Numbered from the stretch's first letter, positions 9,974 to 18,557 are shown. The stretch: DNA of 64,000 bases from Microbacterium sp. XT11 (GCF_001513675.1 NZ_CP013859.1:2667081-2731080), one strand, 5' to 3'. Program-made: numbers and translations. The notes: generated from the sequence alone by a model not told the origin.

Positions 9974-10044
9974 AGGTGGCGACGGGATTCGAACCCGTGT
10001 AAACGGCTTTGCAGGCCGGTGCCTAGCCGCTCGGCCACGCCACC
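9974..10044 (-). tRNA. tRNA-Cys (anticodon GCA)
   Basis: 71 nt cloverleaf with acceptor GGTGGCG/CGCCACC, anticodon loop centred on TGCAAA (anticodon GCA) and T arm GGGTTCGAATCCC. CCA is not encoded. It lies between tRNA-Gly and tRNA-Val on the minus strand. Confidence 0.95.
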
Positions 10045-10097
10045 GTGTGGATTGACCCCACGTGCTGAAGGCCTTCCGAAGAAGGCCCCTGCACTTG

Positions 10098-10170
10098 AGC
10101 GGATGACGAGACTCGAACTCGCGACCCTCACCTTGGCAAGGTGATGCGCTACCAACTGCGCTACATCCGC
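10098..10170 (-). tRNA. tRNA-Gly (anticodon GCC)
   Basis: 73 nt cloverleaf with acceptor GCGGATG/CATCCGC, anticodon stem-loop CACCTTGCCAAGGTG (anticodon GCC) and T loop TTCGAGT. CCA is not encoded. First gene of the minus-strand tRNA run Gly-Cys-Val. Confidence 0.95.
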
Positions 10171-10206
10171 GTTGTCTCCGGGGCTTTCGTCCCGGGCACT
10201 TATGAA

Positions 10207-10234
10207 ACATTAGCCGAAGATCGCTCCGTGTCAA
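10207..10234 (-). promoter_or_regulatory. Putative promoter of the tRNA-Gly-Cys-Val unit
   Basis: Upstream of tRNA-Gly the minus strand reads TTGACA (10234-10229), a perfect -35, then 16 bp, then TAATGT (10212-10207) as a fair -10. Distance to the tRNA 5' end is about 37 bp. Confidence 0.5.
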
Positions 10235-10324
10235 AACCGGAGACGAATCTCGCGCGTGTCTCACGAAGTGGTCAAGAGGACGCCCGGACGTCAGGTAGTA
10301 TCGGTTGACGTACCCCGCAGGTGC

Positions 10325-10400
10325 GGGCGATTGGCGCAGTTGGTAGCGCGCTTCCTTCACACGGAAGAGGTCGTCGGTTCGAGTCCGGCATCGCCCACCA
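10325..10400 (+). tRNA. tRNA-Val (anticodon CAC)
   Basis: 76 nt including an encoded CCA. Acceptor GGGCGAT/ATCGCCC, anticodon loop TTCACAC giving anticodon CAC, T loop TTCGAGT. Its anticodon arm and D arm closely match the tRNA-Val(GAC) 380 bp away on the other strand. A strong terminator follows directly. Confidence 0.95.
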
Positions 10401-10401
10401 G

Positions 10402-10445
10402 AAAGAGGCCCGGCGAACGCGAAGAACGCTCGCCGGGCCTCTTTT
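10402..10445 (+). terminator. Intrinsic terminator of tRNA-Val(CAC)
   Basis: A 15-bp perfect stem (aaagaggcccggcga at 10402-10416, tcgccgggcctcttt at 10430-10444) with a 13-nt loop, ending in TTTT. It begins one base after the CCA of the tRNA. Confidence 0.88.
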
Positions 10446-10522
10446 CGTGCGGTCTCGCACGTGCCACGCCCTTGGCAACGCGACGCGAATGCGGTGTCGG
10501 TGCCACGCCATAGACTCGCTCC

Positions 10523-10948
10523 GTGAAGACGACGGGACCCCTCCCCGGCCCGTGCGGCCTGTGCGGCGCCCGCAACGGGGTCCGCACGACATCCGAGGGC
10601 TGGCGGTGCGCGGCGTGCGGATGGCGGTACGGCGACGTCCCCGATCCTGAATTGCCTCTCCCTCGAATCGACGTCGTCTACTACGTGCGGTTCGACACGC
10701 GCGTGAAGATCGGGACGAGTCGCGCTCCGCGACAGCGCCTGGCGAGCATCCGACACGACGAGCTGCTGGCTTTCGAACGCGGCGGTCGCGATGTCGAACA
10801 GAGGCGCCACCGCGAGTTCGCCGCCGAGCGGGAGGGCGGCGAGTGGTTCACGCTTTCGGTGCCGCTGACCGCGCACATCCGCCGGCTGCAGGCGGAGGGT
10901 GAGCCGTGGCAGCTCTACGCCCGCTGGCTGAGCGAGGCCCTTTCCTGA
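10523..10948 (+). CDS. Zinc-ribbon plus GIY-YIG-like (T5orf172-type) protein
   Basis: A 141-residue protein with two parts. Residues 11-32 hold two CxxC pairs (CGLC and CAAC) that should form a zinc ribbon. Residues 50-120 resemble the T5orf172 branch of the GIY-YIG nucleases: VYYVRF, then RVKIGTSRAPRQRLASI with the conserved Arg, then the acidic VEQRRHREFAAE region and GEWFTL. The usual tyrosine of YIG is replaced (KIG). The GTG at 10523 fits the domain start. Whether it is a nuclease is inferred. It lies alone between a tRNA gene and a MazF-like gene. Confidence 0.7.
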   Translation: MKTTGPLPGPCGLCGARNGVRTTSEGWRCAACGWRYGDVPDPELPLPRIDVVYYVRFDTRVKIGTSRAPRQRLASIRHDELLAFERGGRDVEQRRHREFAAEREGGEWFTLSVPLTAHIRRLQAEGEPWQLYARWLSEALS

Positions 10949-10982
10949 CCGTCGTCTCGACGCGATGGCCTCGCCGGTGCGG

Positions 10983-11579
10983 TCAGCGAGCAGCGCGCCA
11001 TCCGTAGCGGCGGGACAACGCCTGTGCGACGGCTGCGAAGCGACGGGTGTCGAGGACGGCCGCCTCGCGCCGCAGTCCGTTCTCATGCACGCTGTACAGC
11101 TGCTCGATGTCGACCCAGGACCCGCGCCCCTGGCCGTCCCAGGGTCCGGTTCCGATGGAGAGATAGTCCCGCTCGCCGTCGTGCGACTTGCTCGTCATGC
11201 GTACCGCGTAGACGCGGTCCTGCGACTGACGCGCGATGACGAGCACGGGCCGGTCCTTGCCGCGTCCGTCGTTCTCCTCGTACGGCACCCACGTCCAGAC
11301 GATCTCGCCCGCGTCGGGCGCGCCGTCGCGATCGGGCGCATAGTCGATGCGCAGGTCGCCGACGCGTTCGGGATCCACGCGAAGCGTCGCCGTCCCCGGC
11401 TCCCGCCCCGGCTCGAGGACGACGCCCGTACGCGCACGGTCCGACCCCGTCCGAAGGTGCGCCCGAGGACGAGCGCCCCGGCGCTGCGATCGCGCACCCG
11501 ACCGGGGGGCCTTCGCTGGAGCCACCAGCTTCACGACGATGTCGAGCAGTGCCGAGAGGATGCCGTTCGCGTTGCTCAC
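10983..11579 (-). CDS. Orphan PemK/MazF-fold protein
   Basis: The C-terminal 120 residues of this 198-residue protein match the MazF/PemK fold: GEIVWTWVPYEEN, then RPVLVIARQSQDRVYAVRMTSK and GRGSWVDIEQLYSV. MazF toxins are mRNA interferases of about 110 residues. Here there is an N-terminal extension of about 75 residues, a hydrophobic start then basic and Arg rich, and no small antitoxin gene adjoins it, so it is probably not a classical toxin-antitoxin module. Similar stand-alone proteins are common in actinobacteria. Function unproven. Confidence 0.75.
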   Translation of the reverse strand: MSNANGILSALLDIVVKLVAPAKAPRSGARSQRRGARPRAHLRTGSDRARTGVVLEPGREPGTATLRVDPERVGDLRIDYAPDRDGAPDAGEIVWTWVPYEENDGRGKDRPVLVIARQSQDRVYAVRMTSKSHDGERDYLSIGTGPWDGQGRGSWVDIEQLYSVHENGLRREAAVLDTRRFAAVAQALSRRYGWRAAR

Positions 11580-11625
11580 ACGCTCACCCTAACGTGCCGC
11601 CGGCAGCCGCCCCGCACGGGGCGAA

Positions 11626-11658
11626 GGGCGCCCCGGACCCGAGCGGTCCAGGGCGCCC
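11626..11658 (-). terminator. Hairpin downstream of amt
   Basis: A 14-bp inverted repeat with one mismatch (gggcgccccggacc / ggtccagggcgccc) just after the amt stop on the minus strand, before the MazF-like gene. No U tract, as is usual here. Confidence 0.65.
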
Positions 11659-11677
11659 ACGGGTGACGCCGACGCCG

Positions 11678-12916
11678 TCACGCGTCCGCCAGGGCGTACC
11701 CCTCCTCGCCGTGGACCACCAGGTCGACGCCGGCGATCTCATCCTCGTTCGTGATCCGGAAGCCGATCGTCTTCTGGATCGCGAAGCCGATGATGTACGC
11801 CACGACGAAGGAGTAGATCATCACGCCGACTGCGGCGATCGCCTGAACCACGAGCTGCCGTGCGTCACCGCCGACGAACAGCCCCGTGCCCGTAGCGAAG
11901 AACCCGAGGTAAAGGGTGCCGAACAGACCGCCGACGAGGTGGATGCCGACCACGTCGAGCGAGTCGTCGAATCCGAGGCGGAACTTGAGCTCGACAGCCA
12001 GGGCGCACAGGACACCCGCGAGAGCACCGAGGAGCAGCGCCCATCCTGGCGTGAGGTTCGCACAGGCCGGGGTGATGGCGACCAGACCCGCCACGGCGCC
12101 GGACGCCGCACCGACCGAGGTGGCCTTGCCGTCCTTGATGCGCTCGACGAGGATCCACCCGAGGATCGCCGCCGCGGTGGCGCCGAGCGTGTTGATGCCG
12201 ATGAGGCCGACTCCGCCCATGTCCTCCGCCAGCCACTCGGCTCCGGCGTTGAATCCGAACCAGCCGAACCACAGCAGGGCCGCGCCGAGGAGCGTGAGCG
12301 GAACGTTGTGCGGCTTGAGGATGCCCTTCTGGAACCCGATGCGCTTGCCGAGCACGAGCGCGAGAGCGAGGGCCGCAGCACCGGCGTTGATGTGCACCGC
12401 AGTGCCGCCGGCGTAGTCGATCACGGCGATGCCGCTGTCCTCGCCGAAGAGCGCCGTCCCGAGGTTCATGATCCAGCCGCCGCCCCAGACCCACGCAGCG
12501 ACCGGGAAGTAGCCGACGGTCGCGAACACGCCGGCGAAGATCAGCCACGAGCCGAACTTGGCCCGGTCGGCGATGGCACCGGAGATCAGCGCCACGGTGA
12601 TGATCGCGAAGGTGGCTCCGTAGGCGACCCCGATCAGTGCGACGTTCGCCCCTTCGCCCGACGCCAGCGAGCTGAGTCCGAAGTCGGCGAACGGGTTGCC
12701 CGCGAACTGCAGCGGGCTCTCCACGGCGCTCATCGAGAACCCGAACAAGACCCACAGCACCGCCACCAGTCCGATCGAGCCGAAGCTCATCATCATCATG
12801 CTGACGACGCTCTTGGCCTTGACCAGGCCGCCGTAGAAGAAGGCGACTCCCGGGGTCATCAGCAGCACGAGAGCCGTCGCTGTGATCGCCCAGGAGATGT
12901 TGCCGGGTGCGTCCAT
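11678..12916 (-). CDS. amt: Ammonium transporter Amt
   Basis: Amt conducts ammonium across the cytoplasmic membrane as a trimer. The 412-residue protein has the expected 11 helices and family motifs: TPGVAFFYGGLVKAKSV near the N-terminus, the pore region DYAGGTAVHINAGAAALA carrying the first twin His, and VVGIHLVGGLFGTLYLG carrying the second. It is not followed by glnK or glnD here, unlike many amt operons. The ATG at 12916 is preceded by GTGAGG at 7 nt, but this ribosome site lies in the 3' arm of a perfect hairpin. A GlnR-like tandem site lies further upstream, so nitrogen control is expected. Confidence 0.96.
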   Translation of the reverse strand: MDAPGNISWAITATALVLLMTPGVAFFYGGLVKAKSVVSMMMMSFGSIGLVAVLWVLFGFSMSAVESPLQFAGNPFADFGLSSLASGEGANVALIGVAYGATFAIITVALISGAIADRAKFGSWLIFAGVFATVGYFPVAAWVWGGGWIMNLGTALFGEDSGIAVIDYAGGTAVHINAGAAALALALVLGKRIGFQKGILKPHNVPLTLLGAALLWFGWFGFNAGAEWLAEDMGGVGLIGINTLGATAAAILGWILVERIKDGKATSVGAASGAVAGLVAITPACANLTPGWALLLGALAGVLCALAVELKFRLGFDDSLDVVGIHLVGGLFGTLYLGFFATGTGLFVGGDARQLVVQAIAAVGVMIYSFVVAYIIGFAIQKTIGFRITNEDEIAGVDLVVHGEEGYALADA

Positions 12917-12921
12917 GTGTA

Positions 12922-12949
12922 AACCTCACATTCGGGAAACTGTGAGGTT
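12922..12949 (-). promoter_or_regulatory. Leader hairpin masking the amt ribosome binding site
   Basis: In the amt leader, AACCTCACA (12949-12941) and TGTGAGGTT (12930-12922) form a perfect 9-bp stem with a 10-nt loop. The 3' arm contains GTGAGG, the Shine-Dalgarno sequence 7 nt before the ATG. Folding would hide the ribosome site. Alternatively the palindrome could be a repressor operator on DNA. Confidence 0.6.
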
Positions 12950-12966
12950 CAGTGTGACCACGCACG

Positions 12967-13004
12967 GTTTCAGGAATGCGCGAGGTTTGTTGCAGGCACG
13001 TTAC
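12967..13004 (-). promoter_or_regulatory. GlnR-like tandem operator upstream of amt
   Basis: On the minus strand GTAAC (13004-13000), 6 bp, GCAAC (12993-12989), then after 6 bp a degenerate half (CGCGC), 6 bp, and GAAAC (12971-12967). This keeps the 22-bp periodicity of the actinobacterial GlnR consensus gTnAC-n6-GaAAC with one weak half-site. GlnR would activate amt under nitrogen limitation. Confidence 0.6.
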
Positions 13005-13041
13005 AGCGCGACGTCCTGTGTGAACATCGCGTTACGACGTC

Positions 13042-14082
13042 TCAGCGTTCGGCGTGCGTGAGCGCATTGAGTCGGGAGATGGCGCGCAGGTACTTCTTGC
13101 GATACCCGCCGCCGAGCATCTCCTCGCCGAACACCTTGTCGAGACTGAGCCCGGTCGCCACGATCGGGATCTGCGCGTCGTACACGCGGTCGACGAACGC
13201 GACGAATCGCAGGGCCTCAGACTGATCGGTCAGCACGTGCACGTCGCGCAGCCCGACGAGGTCGATGCCATCGATCAGCCGGATGTAGCGCGACGGGTGG
13301 ACGCGAGCAAGATGGCGGATGACGTCATCGAAGGAATCGTCGGATGCCGTGCCCGCGGCAGCCCCCTGCTCCACGCCGTCCGCATACTGCTCATCCGAGG
13401 CGACCAGCGCGTGTCCGTCGAGGGCACGCTGGCGGAAGTCGACGCCGTCGATCCGCAGCGTCTGGAAGCTGTCGGCCATCGCGTGTATCTCGCGGAGGAA
13501 GTCCTGAGCGGCGAAGCGCCCCTCTCCCAGGGCGTTCGGCGGCGTGTTCGAGGTGGCGGCCAGTTTGGTGCCCGTGGGCACGAGTTCGCCCAGCAGCCGC
13601 GTCATCACCATGGTGTCGCCGGGATCGTCGAGTTCGAACTCGTCGATGCACAGCAGGTCGGCGCCCTTGAGCAGGTCGACCGTGTTCTTGTAGCCGAGCG
13701 CTCCGACCAGCGCGGTGTACTCGATGAACGAACCGAAGTACTTCCTCCGCGCCGGCATCGCGTGATAGATCGAGGCCAACAGGTGCGTCTTCCCGACGCC
13801 GAAGCCCCCATCGAGATACACACCAGGCTTCGTCTCCGGCTCTTTCTTGGCCCGGCTGAACAGGCCTCCGCGCTTGACGGGTCCGCCACGTCCGGCGAAG
13901 CGGATGAGCGTCTCCTTCGCGTCCTCCTGCGACGGGTAGGCGGGATCGGCGCGGTAGCTGTCGAACGTCGCGCCGTCGAACTGCGGCGGCGGAACGAGGC
14001 TCGCCAACATCTCCGGGCCGGTGACGGTGGGCTGGCGCTCGGTCAGGTGCACGACGCCGGTGCGGCTCGCGTTGTCAGTCAT
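13042..14082 (-). CDS. zapE: Cell division protein ZapE (AFG1-like ATPase)
   Basis: An ATPase of the AFG1/ZapE family, which in proteobacteria acts at the Z-ring late in division. The 346-residue protein has Walker A GGFGVGKT at residues 92-99 and Walker [10 protein letters not shown], followed by the sensor-type [10 protein letters not shown] use the ATG at 14082 ([13 protein letters not shown]), preceded by AGGA at 7 nt; the upstream in-frame extension is unlikely. The gene stands alone, divergent from sseA. The role in actinobacterial division is inferred from the family. Confidence 0.9.
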   Translation of the reverse strand: MTDNASRTGVVHLTERQPTVTGPEMLASLVPPPQFDGATFDSYRADPAYPSQEDAKETLIRFAGRGGPVKRGGLFSRAKKEPETKPGVYLDGGFGVGKTHLLASIYHAMPARRKYFGSFIEYTALVGALGYKNTVDLLKGADLLCIDEFELDDPGDTMVMTRLLGELVPTGTKLAATSNTPPNALGEGRFAAQDFLREIHAMADSFQTLRIDGVDFRQRALDGHALVASDEQYADGVEQGAAAGTASDDSFDDVIRHLARVHPSRYIRLIDGIDLVGLRDVHVLTDQSEALRFVAFVDRVYDAQIPIVATGLSLDKVFGEEMLGGGYRKKYLRAISRLNALTHAER

Positions 14083-14208
14083 CGGATTTTCCTGTGTCGA
14101 AGTCTTACGAATCCGGTGCCGGGGGCGCAGCGGGGATCTATCGTCGAAGGGACGGCTCCACATTACGCCGTCGGAATCCGCACCATCGCCTCACCCCTGG
14201 AGATCCCT

Positions 14209-15102
14209 GTGGCCATCGAGTTCGACACCTCCTCTCCCAAGTTCGCCGACTACGCCGAGCCCGGTCGCCTGGTGAGCACGGATTGGCTCGCAGAGCACCT
14301 GGGCGAGCCGGGGCTCGTGGTCGTCGAGTCCGACGAGGACGTGCTCCTCTACGAGACGGGACACATCCCCGGCGCGGTGAAGGTCGACTGGCACACCGAG
14401 CTGAACGATCCGGTCGTGCGTGACTATGTCGACGGCGAGGGCTTCGCGGCGCTGCTCAGCCGCAAGGGCATCGCCCGGGATGACACGGTGGTCATCTACG
14501 GAGACAAGAACAACTGGTGGGCGGCGTACGCGCTCTGGGTGTTCTCGCTCTTCGGACACGAGGACGTGCGCCTTCTCGACGGCGGGCGCGACCGATGGAT
14601 CGCCGAGGGACGCGAGCTCACGCGCGAGGCCACCGAACGGCCCCGCACCGACTACCCGGTCGTGGAGCGCGACGACTCGGTCATCCGGGCGTACAAGGAA
14701 GACGTCCTCGCGCACCTGGGCAATCCCCTCATCGACGTGCGGTCACCGGAGGAGTACAGCGGTGAGCGCACGAGCGCGCCGGCCTACCCGGAGGAGGGTG
14801 CCCTGCGCGCCGGACACATCCCGACGGCTCAGAGCGTGCCGTGGGCGAAGGCGGTCGCGGACGACGGAGGGTTCAAGACCCGCGCCGAACTCGAGGCGAT
14901 CTACCGCGACGGCGCAGGCCTCGCCGACGGCGACCCGGTCATCGCCTACTGCCGCATCGGTGAGCGCTCCAGCCACACCTGGTTCGTGCTCAAGCACCTG
15001 CTCGGCTTCGAGGACGTCCGCAACTACGACGGGTCGTGGACGGAGTGGGGCAGCGCCGTGCGGGTTCCGATCGTCACCGGCACCGAGCCTGGCACCGTCT
15101 GA
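14209..15102 (+). CDS. sseA: Rhodanese-type sulfurtransferase (SseA-like)
   Basis: Two tandem rhodanese domains in 297 residues: an inactive N-terminal one (about 15-140, [18 protein letters not shown]) and an active C-terminal one with the loop [10 protein letters not shown], Cys near residue 248. Such enzymes move sulfane sulfur from thiosulfate or 3-mercaptopyruvate. I use the GTG at 14209, with GGAG 6 nt upstream. The SufE-like gene begins 19 bp after the stop, a pairing seen across actinobacteria that suggests a sulfur-relay partnership. Confidence 0.9.
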   Translation: MAIEFDTSSPKFADYAEPGRLVSTDWLAEHLGEPGLVVVESDEDVLLYETGHIPGAVKVDWHTELNDPVVRDYVDGEGFAALLSRKGIARDDTVVIYGDKNNWWAAYALWVFSLFGHEDVRLLDGGRDRWIAEGRELTREATERPRTDYPVVERDDSVIRAYKEDVLAHLGNPLIDVRSPEEYSGERTSAPAYPEEGALRAGHIPTAQSVPWAKAVADDGGFKTRAELEAIYRDGAGLADGDPVIAYCRIGERSSHTWFVLKHLLGFEDVRNYDGSWTEWGSAVRVPIVTGTEPGTV

Positions 15103-15121
15103 GCGTGTGACAATGGCTGGG

Positions 15122-15553
15122 ATGAGCACCAGCCACGTCCCCGACACCCTCGCCGAGATCCGCGACGCCTTCCTGGAGACCCCGGAGGCCGATCGTCTGC
15201 TGCTGCTCCTCGAGTACGCCGATGAGCTCCCCGAGGTCTCGGACGAGGTCGCAGCGCACCCGGAGATGTGCGAGCGCGTGGCCGAATGCCAGTCGCCCGT
15301 CTACATCTATGTCGAGGTGGCCGACGACGTGGTCACCATGCATGCGACGGCGCCGCCCGAGGCCCCGACCACCCGCGGTTTCGCGAGCATCCTCGTGCAG
15401 GGCGTCACGGGGCTCTCCCCCGACGAGGTTCTCGCGATCCCCGACGACTATCCGCAGTCGATCGGGCTGACGAAGGCCGTCTCGCCTCTGCGCATCGCCG
15501 GCATGACGGGCATGCTGATGCGCGCCAAGAACCAGGTCAGGCAGAAGCGCTGA
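15122..15553 (+). CDS. SufE-like Fe-S assembly/sulfur acceptor protein
   Basis: SufE proteins accept sulfur from a cysteine desulfurase. This 143-residue protein keeps the family pattern: LLLLLEYADELP near the N-terminus, then MCERVAECQSPVYIYVEV with the acceptor Cys in ECQSPV, and RGFASILVQGVTGLSPDEV. It follows sseA closely, so sulfur might pass between rhodanese and SufE. ATG at 15113 is an alternative start; neither has a strong ribosome site. Its 3' end overlaps the convergent hydrolase gene by 17 bp. Confidence 0.88.
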   Translation: MSTSHVPDTLAEIRDAFLETPEADRLLLLLEYADELPEVSDEVAAHPEMCERVAECQSPVYIYVEVADDVVTMHATAPPEAPTTRGFASILVQGVTGLSPDEVLAIPDDYPQSIGLTKAVSPLRIAGMTGMLMRAKNQVRQKR

Positions 15554-16691
15554 GGCCCTGCGCCTCGAGCCACGACGTGATCGCCTCGCTCCACGCCGCC
15601 TGGTCGTAGTTCCACAGCTTAGTATGCCGCGCGACGGTGAATCGCGGCATCGTGACGAGATCGGGGCGGGCATCATGCAACGCCTGCGAGGCGTCGACCG
15701 GCACGAACCCGTCGTCCTCGCTGTGAAGGATCAGGATGGGTGCGCGCAGTTCGTCCGCCCTGGCGACCATGTCGAGCCTGTCGAACGAGATCGCCTCATC
15801 GGCGCCGCTGAGCCGTGCGGTCAGAGGAACCTGGAGTGCTCCCATCGCGAGGTCGGGAAGCGGAGCGCGCACGCGGGCCAGCGCGGCCTGGAACCGCAGC
15901 ACCGTGCGCCAGTCGACCACGGGAGACTCGAGGATCAGCCCCGCGATGCGGTCCCGGTTCCCCGAACTCACCGCCGCCTGCAACGCCACCGCTCCACCCA
16001 TGGACCACCCCATGAGGATCACTCTGTCGGCGCCGTGCCGCAACGCGTAGGAGATCGCCGCGTCCACGTCGCGCCATTCCGCCGCGCCCAGTGCGTATGC
16101 ACCTGCCCGGCTTCGCGGCGCCTCCCCGTCGTTGCGGTACGACACGACGAGGTTCGGCAGGCCGGCGCCGTGCAGCACGGGGACGGCCCTGAGACATTCG
16201 GCGCGCATCGCACCCCGGCCGTGCACCTGGATCACCCACGTCGACGACTCACCGGGGAAGTACCACGCGGGGCAGGGACCCGCCGGTGAGCCGATCAGCA
16301 CGTTCTGCCACGGCAGATGCAGTTCGCCTGGCGACGAGTAGTACCAGCCGCTGAACGTCGCATCCCGGTCGACCCGTGCGCCCGGCTCGATCTGCGTGAG
16401 GAGCTTGCGCCGCACGGATGACGCGTCGGCCGCGAGCACCGCCCCGAGCTTCACGTAGCCGTATGTCCCGGTCGTGAAGAGGCCGTAGCGTCCCGGGAGC
16501 TCGGTGTCGGGTGTGCGCGCAAGCTCGATGGTCTGCGCTCCGGTGTCGATCGACCGGATGACGGTGTCCTTCGCCCTGCCACGAGGTGTGATCACGCGGC
16601 GCGCCACGCTCAGCACCAGCAGCGCGACCGAGGCGCCGAGGGCGAGCACCGCGGGGACGAGGATCGCAACGGCGTGCCTGAGACTCTTCAT
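15537..16691 (-). CDS. Membrane-anchored alpha/beta hydrolase
   Basis: A 384-residue protein with an N-terminal signal-anchor helix (VAILVPAVLALGASVALLVL, about residues 8-27), so the catalytic domain probably faces outward. The alpha/beta hydrolase core shows the nucleophile elbow GWSMGG, an acid in ILILHSEDDGFVPV, and the C-terminal His in ARHTKLWN. An oxyanion-region WVIQVHGRG is also present. The substrate is unknown; esterase or peptidase activity is possible. The gene is convergent with the SufE-like gene. Confidence 0.85.
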   Translation of the reverse strand: MKSLRHAVAILVPAVLALGASVALLVLSVARRVITPRGRAKDTVIRSIDTGAQTIELARTPDTELPGRYGLFTTGTYGYVKLGAVLAADASSVRRKLLTQIEPGARVDRDATFSGWYYSSPGELHLPWQNVLIGSPAGPCPAWYFPGESSTWVIQVHGRGAMRAECLRAVPVLHGAGLPNLVVSYRNDGEAPRSRAGAYALGAAEWRDVDAAISYALRHGADRVILMGWSMGGAVALQAAVSSGNRDRIAGLILESPVVDWRTVLRFQAALARVRAPLPDLAMGALQVPLTARLSGADEAISFDRLDMVARADELRAPILILHSEDDGFVPVDASQALHDARPDLVTMPRFTVARHTKLWNYDQAAWSEAITSWLEAQGLSASA

Positions 16692-16716
16692 CGCCTCCTG
16701 ACTCTAGCCTGTTGCC

Positions 16717-17298
16717 GTGACCGCTCAGCCCGATGCCGGGACCGAATTCGACGCCGCCGTAGCCGAACTGCGTGACACCGCCTTCCGTGCGGACATCACG
16801 GTTCGGGAGATCGCCACGCCCCAGGGCCTCGCCCCCTATGCGATCGCGCTCGCCGCGGACGTGCGCCCCGGCCCCGACGGCGAGTCGGTGTACGGCACGG
16901 GCCGGTTCGTCTTGCTGCACGATCCCGACGCTCCGACTGCATGGGACGGCACCTGGCGCATCGTGCTCTTCGCCCAGGCGCCTCTGGAACCGGAGATCGG
17001 CACGGATCCGCTCCTCGCCGACGTCACGTGGTCGTGGCTGGTCGACGCCCTGGAGTCGCGGAAGGCGGTCTACCACTCGGCATCCGGCACGTCGACGAAG
17101 ACGCTGTCCAAGGGTTTCGGCGGGCTTGCGGTCGAGGGCGATGGCGCACAGATAGAATTGCGTGCGTCCTGGACACCAGAGGGGCCGCTGCGACCGCACG
17201 TCGAGGCGTGGGCCGAACTGGTGGGAATGCTGGCGGGGCTTCCGCCCGGATCCGAGGGCATCGCCGTGATCGGCGCGCGAAAGGCTGCACGTGACTGA
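16717..17298 (+). CDS. DUF3000 family protein
   Basis: A 193-residue actinobacterial protein of the DUF3000 type, with FDAAVAELRDTAFRADITV at the N-terminus, DVTWSWLVDALESR in the middle and the Gly-rich STKTLSKGFGGLAVEGDG. Function unknown. It overlaps the downstream ribonuclease D-like gene by 8 bp, the arrangement commonly found for this family, so the two are likely co-translated and may be functionally linked. No membrane segment. Confidence 0.85.
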   Translation: MTAQPDAGTEFDAAVAELRDTAFRADITVREIATPQGLAPYAIALAADVRPGPDGESVYGTGRFVLLHDPDAPTAWDGTWRIVLFAQAPLEPEIGTDPLLADVTWSWLVDALESRKAVYHSASGTSTKTLSKGFGGLAVEGDGAQIELRASWTPEGPLRPHVEAWAELVGMLAGLPPGSEGIAVIGARKAARD

Positions 17299-18484
17299 AT
17301 ACTCCGTGATCTCGGATGCCGAGGAATTCCTCGCGGCGTGCGCCGCACTGGCTGAAGGGACCGGTCCGGTCGCCGTCGACGTCGAGCGCGCGTCCGGCTT
17401 CCGCTACTCGCAGCGGGCGTATCTGGTTCAGGTCTTCCGTCGCGGGGCCGGGGTGTTCCTCTTCGATCCTCCGGCGCTCGGCGACTTCTCCCCCCTTCAG
17501 CGCGCGATCGGCGCTGAGCAGTGGGTCTTCCACGCGGCGAGCCAGGACCTCCCGTCGCTGCGCGAGCTCGAGCTCGAGCCGGCGTCGATCTTCGACACCG
17601 AACTCGCGTCGAGGCTCCTCGGCCATGAGCGTGTCGGGCTGGCTGCCGTGGTCGAGTCCACCCTTGGCATCACGCTGAAGAAGGAGCACTCGGCCGCGGA
17701 CTGGTCGACGCGGCCGCTCCCTGCGGCATGGCTCGAGTACGCGGCCCTCGATGTGCTCCATCTCGTGGATGTCAAGGAGGCGCTCGAGGCCGAGCTGGCG
17801 GAGCAGGGCAAGACGCAGTTCGCCGCAGAGGAGTTCGCCGCCACGCTCGCGCGGCCCCCGAAGCCTCCGCGGGAGGACCCGTGGCGGCGTCTGAGCGGAC
17901 TCCACCAGGTGCGCGGCGCCCGCAACCTCGCCGTGGCCAGGGAGCTGTGGCTCGCCAGGGAGGCGTACGCGCAGGAGCAGGACGTGTCCCCCGGCCGTCT
18001 CGTGCCCGATCGGTCGCTCGTCGCCGCGGTGCTCGCGAATCCGCAGAGCAAGTCGGCACTCGCCGGCAACAAGGAGTTCCAGGGCCGAGCGAGCCGCACT
18101 CAGATCGACAGGTGGTGGCAGGCGATCGTCGACGGACGCGCGACCGAAGAGCTGCCGCGGGAGCGGATGCCGAGCGATGCGCTTCCGCCGCCGCGCGCCT
18201 GGGCCGACCGCAACCCCGAGGCGGACGCCCGCCTCAAGGCCGCACGCCCCGTCGTGGAGGCCGCAGCGCAGGAACTGGGCATGCCGACGGAGAACCTGCT
18301 GACCCCGGAGTACCTGCGGAGGGTCGCCTGGGACGGACCGGCTGCCACGGCGGAGGCGGTGGGAGCCGCGCTGGCGGCACTGGGCGCGCGTCCATGGCAG
18401 ATTGCACAGGTCGCACAGAAGATCGCGGATGCGTTTGTAGAGGCCGCGCAATCGCCTGACGCCTCGTCGGCGGCCCGTTCGTAG
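17291..18484 (+). CDS. rnd: Ribonuclease D-like 3'-5' exonuclease with HRDC domain
   Basis: A DEDD-family exonuclease for RNA 3' ends. The 397-residue protein has the first catalytic acids in VAVDVERASGFRYSQRAYLVQ (residues 28-48), further acids in FHAASQDLPSLRE and SIFDTELASRLLG, and the last in YAALDVLHLVDV, followed by an HRDC domain around residues 205-285 (LHQVRGARNLAVARELWLAR). The GTG start lies inside the end of the DUF3000 gene. The substrate is not determined from sequence; tRNA processing is the family role. Confidence 0.9.
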   Translation: MTEYSVISDAEEFLAACAALAEGTGPVAVDVERASGFRYSQRAYLVQVFRRGAGVFLFDPPALGDFSPLQRAIGAEQWVFHAASQDLPSLRELELEPASIFDTELASRLLGHERVGLAAVVESTLGITLKKEHSAADWSTRPLPAAWLEYAALDVLHLVDVKEALEAELAEQGKTQFAAEEFAATLARPPKPPREDPWRRLSGLHQVRGARNLAVARELWLAREAYAQEQDVSPGRLVPDRSLVAAVLANPQSKSALAGNKEFQGRASRTQIDRWWQAIVDGRATEELPRERMPSDALPPPRAWADRNPEADARLKAARPVVEAAAQELGMPTENLLTPEYLRRVAWDGPAATAEAVGAALAALGARPWQIAQVAQKIADAFVEAAQSPDASSAARS

Positions 18485-18557
18485 GTTCGACCCAACCGAT
18501 TCCTCCCGTTTCTGCGGCGTTCCTAGACTGAGGCCAACGCACAAACTTGGAGGCAGA

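Noticed and set aside
9876..10400. tRNA cluster as an attachment site for an integrated element
   Set aside because: No integrase, no 3'-end tRNA duplication and no compositional break on either side.
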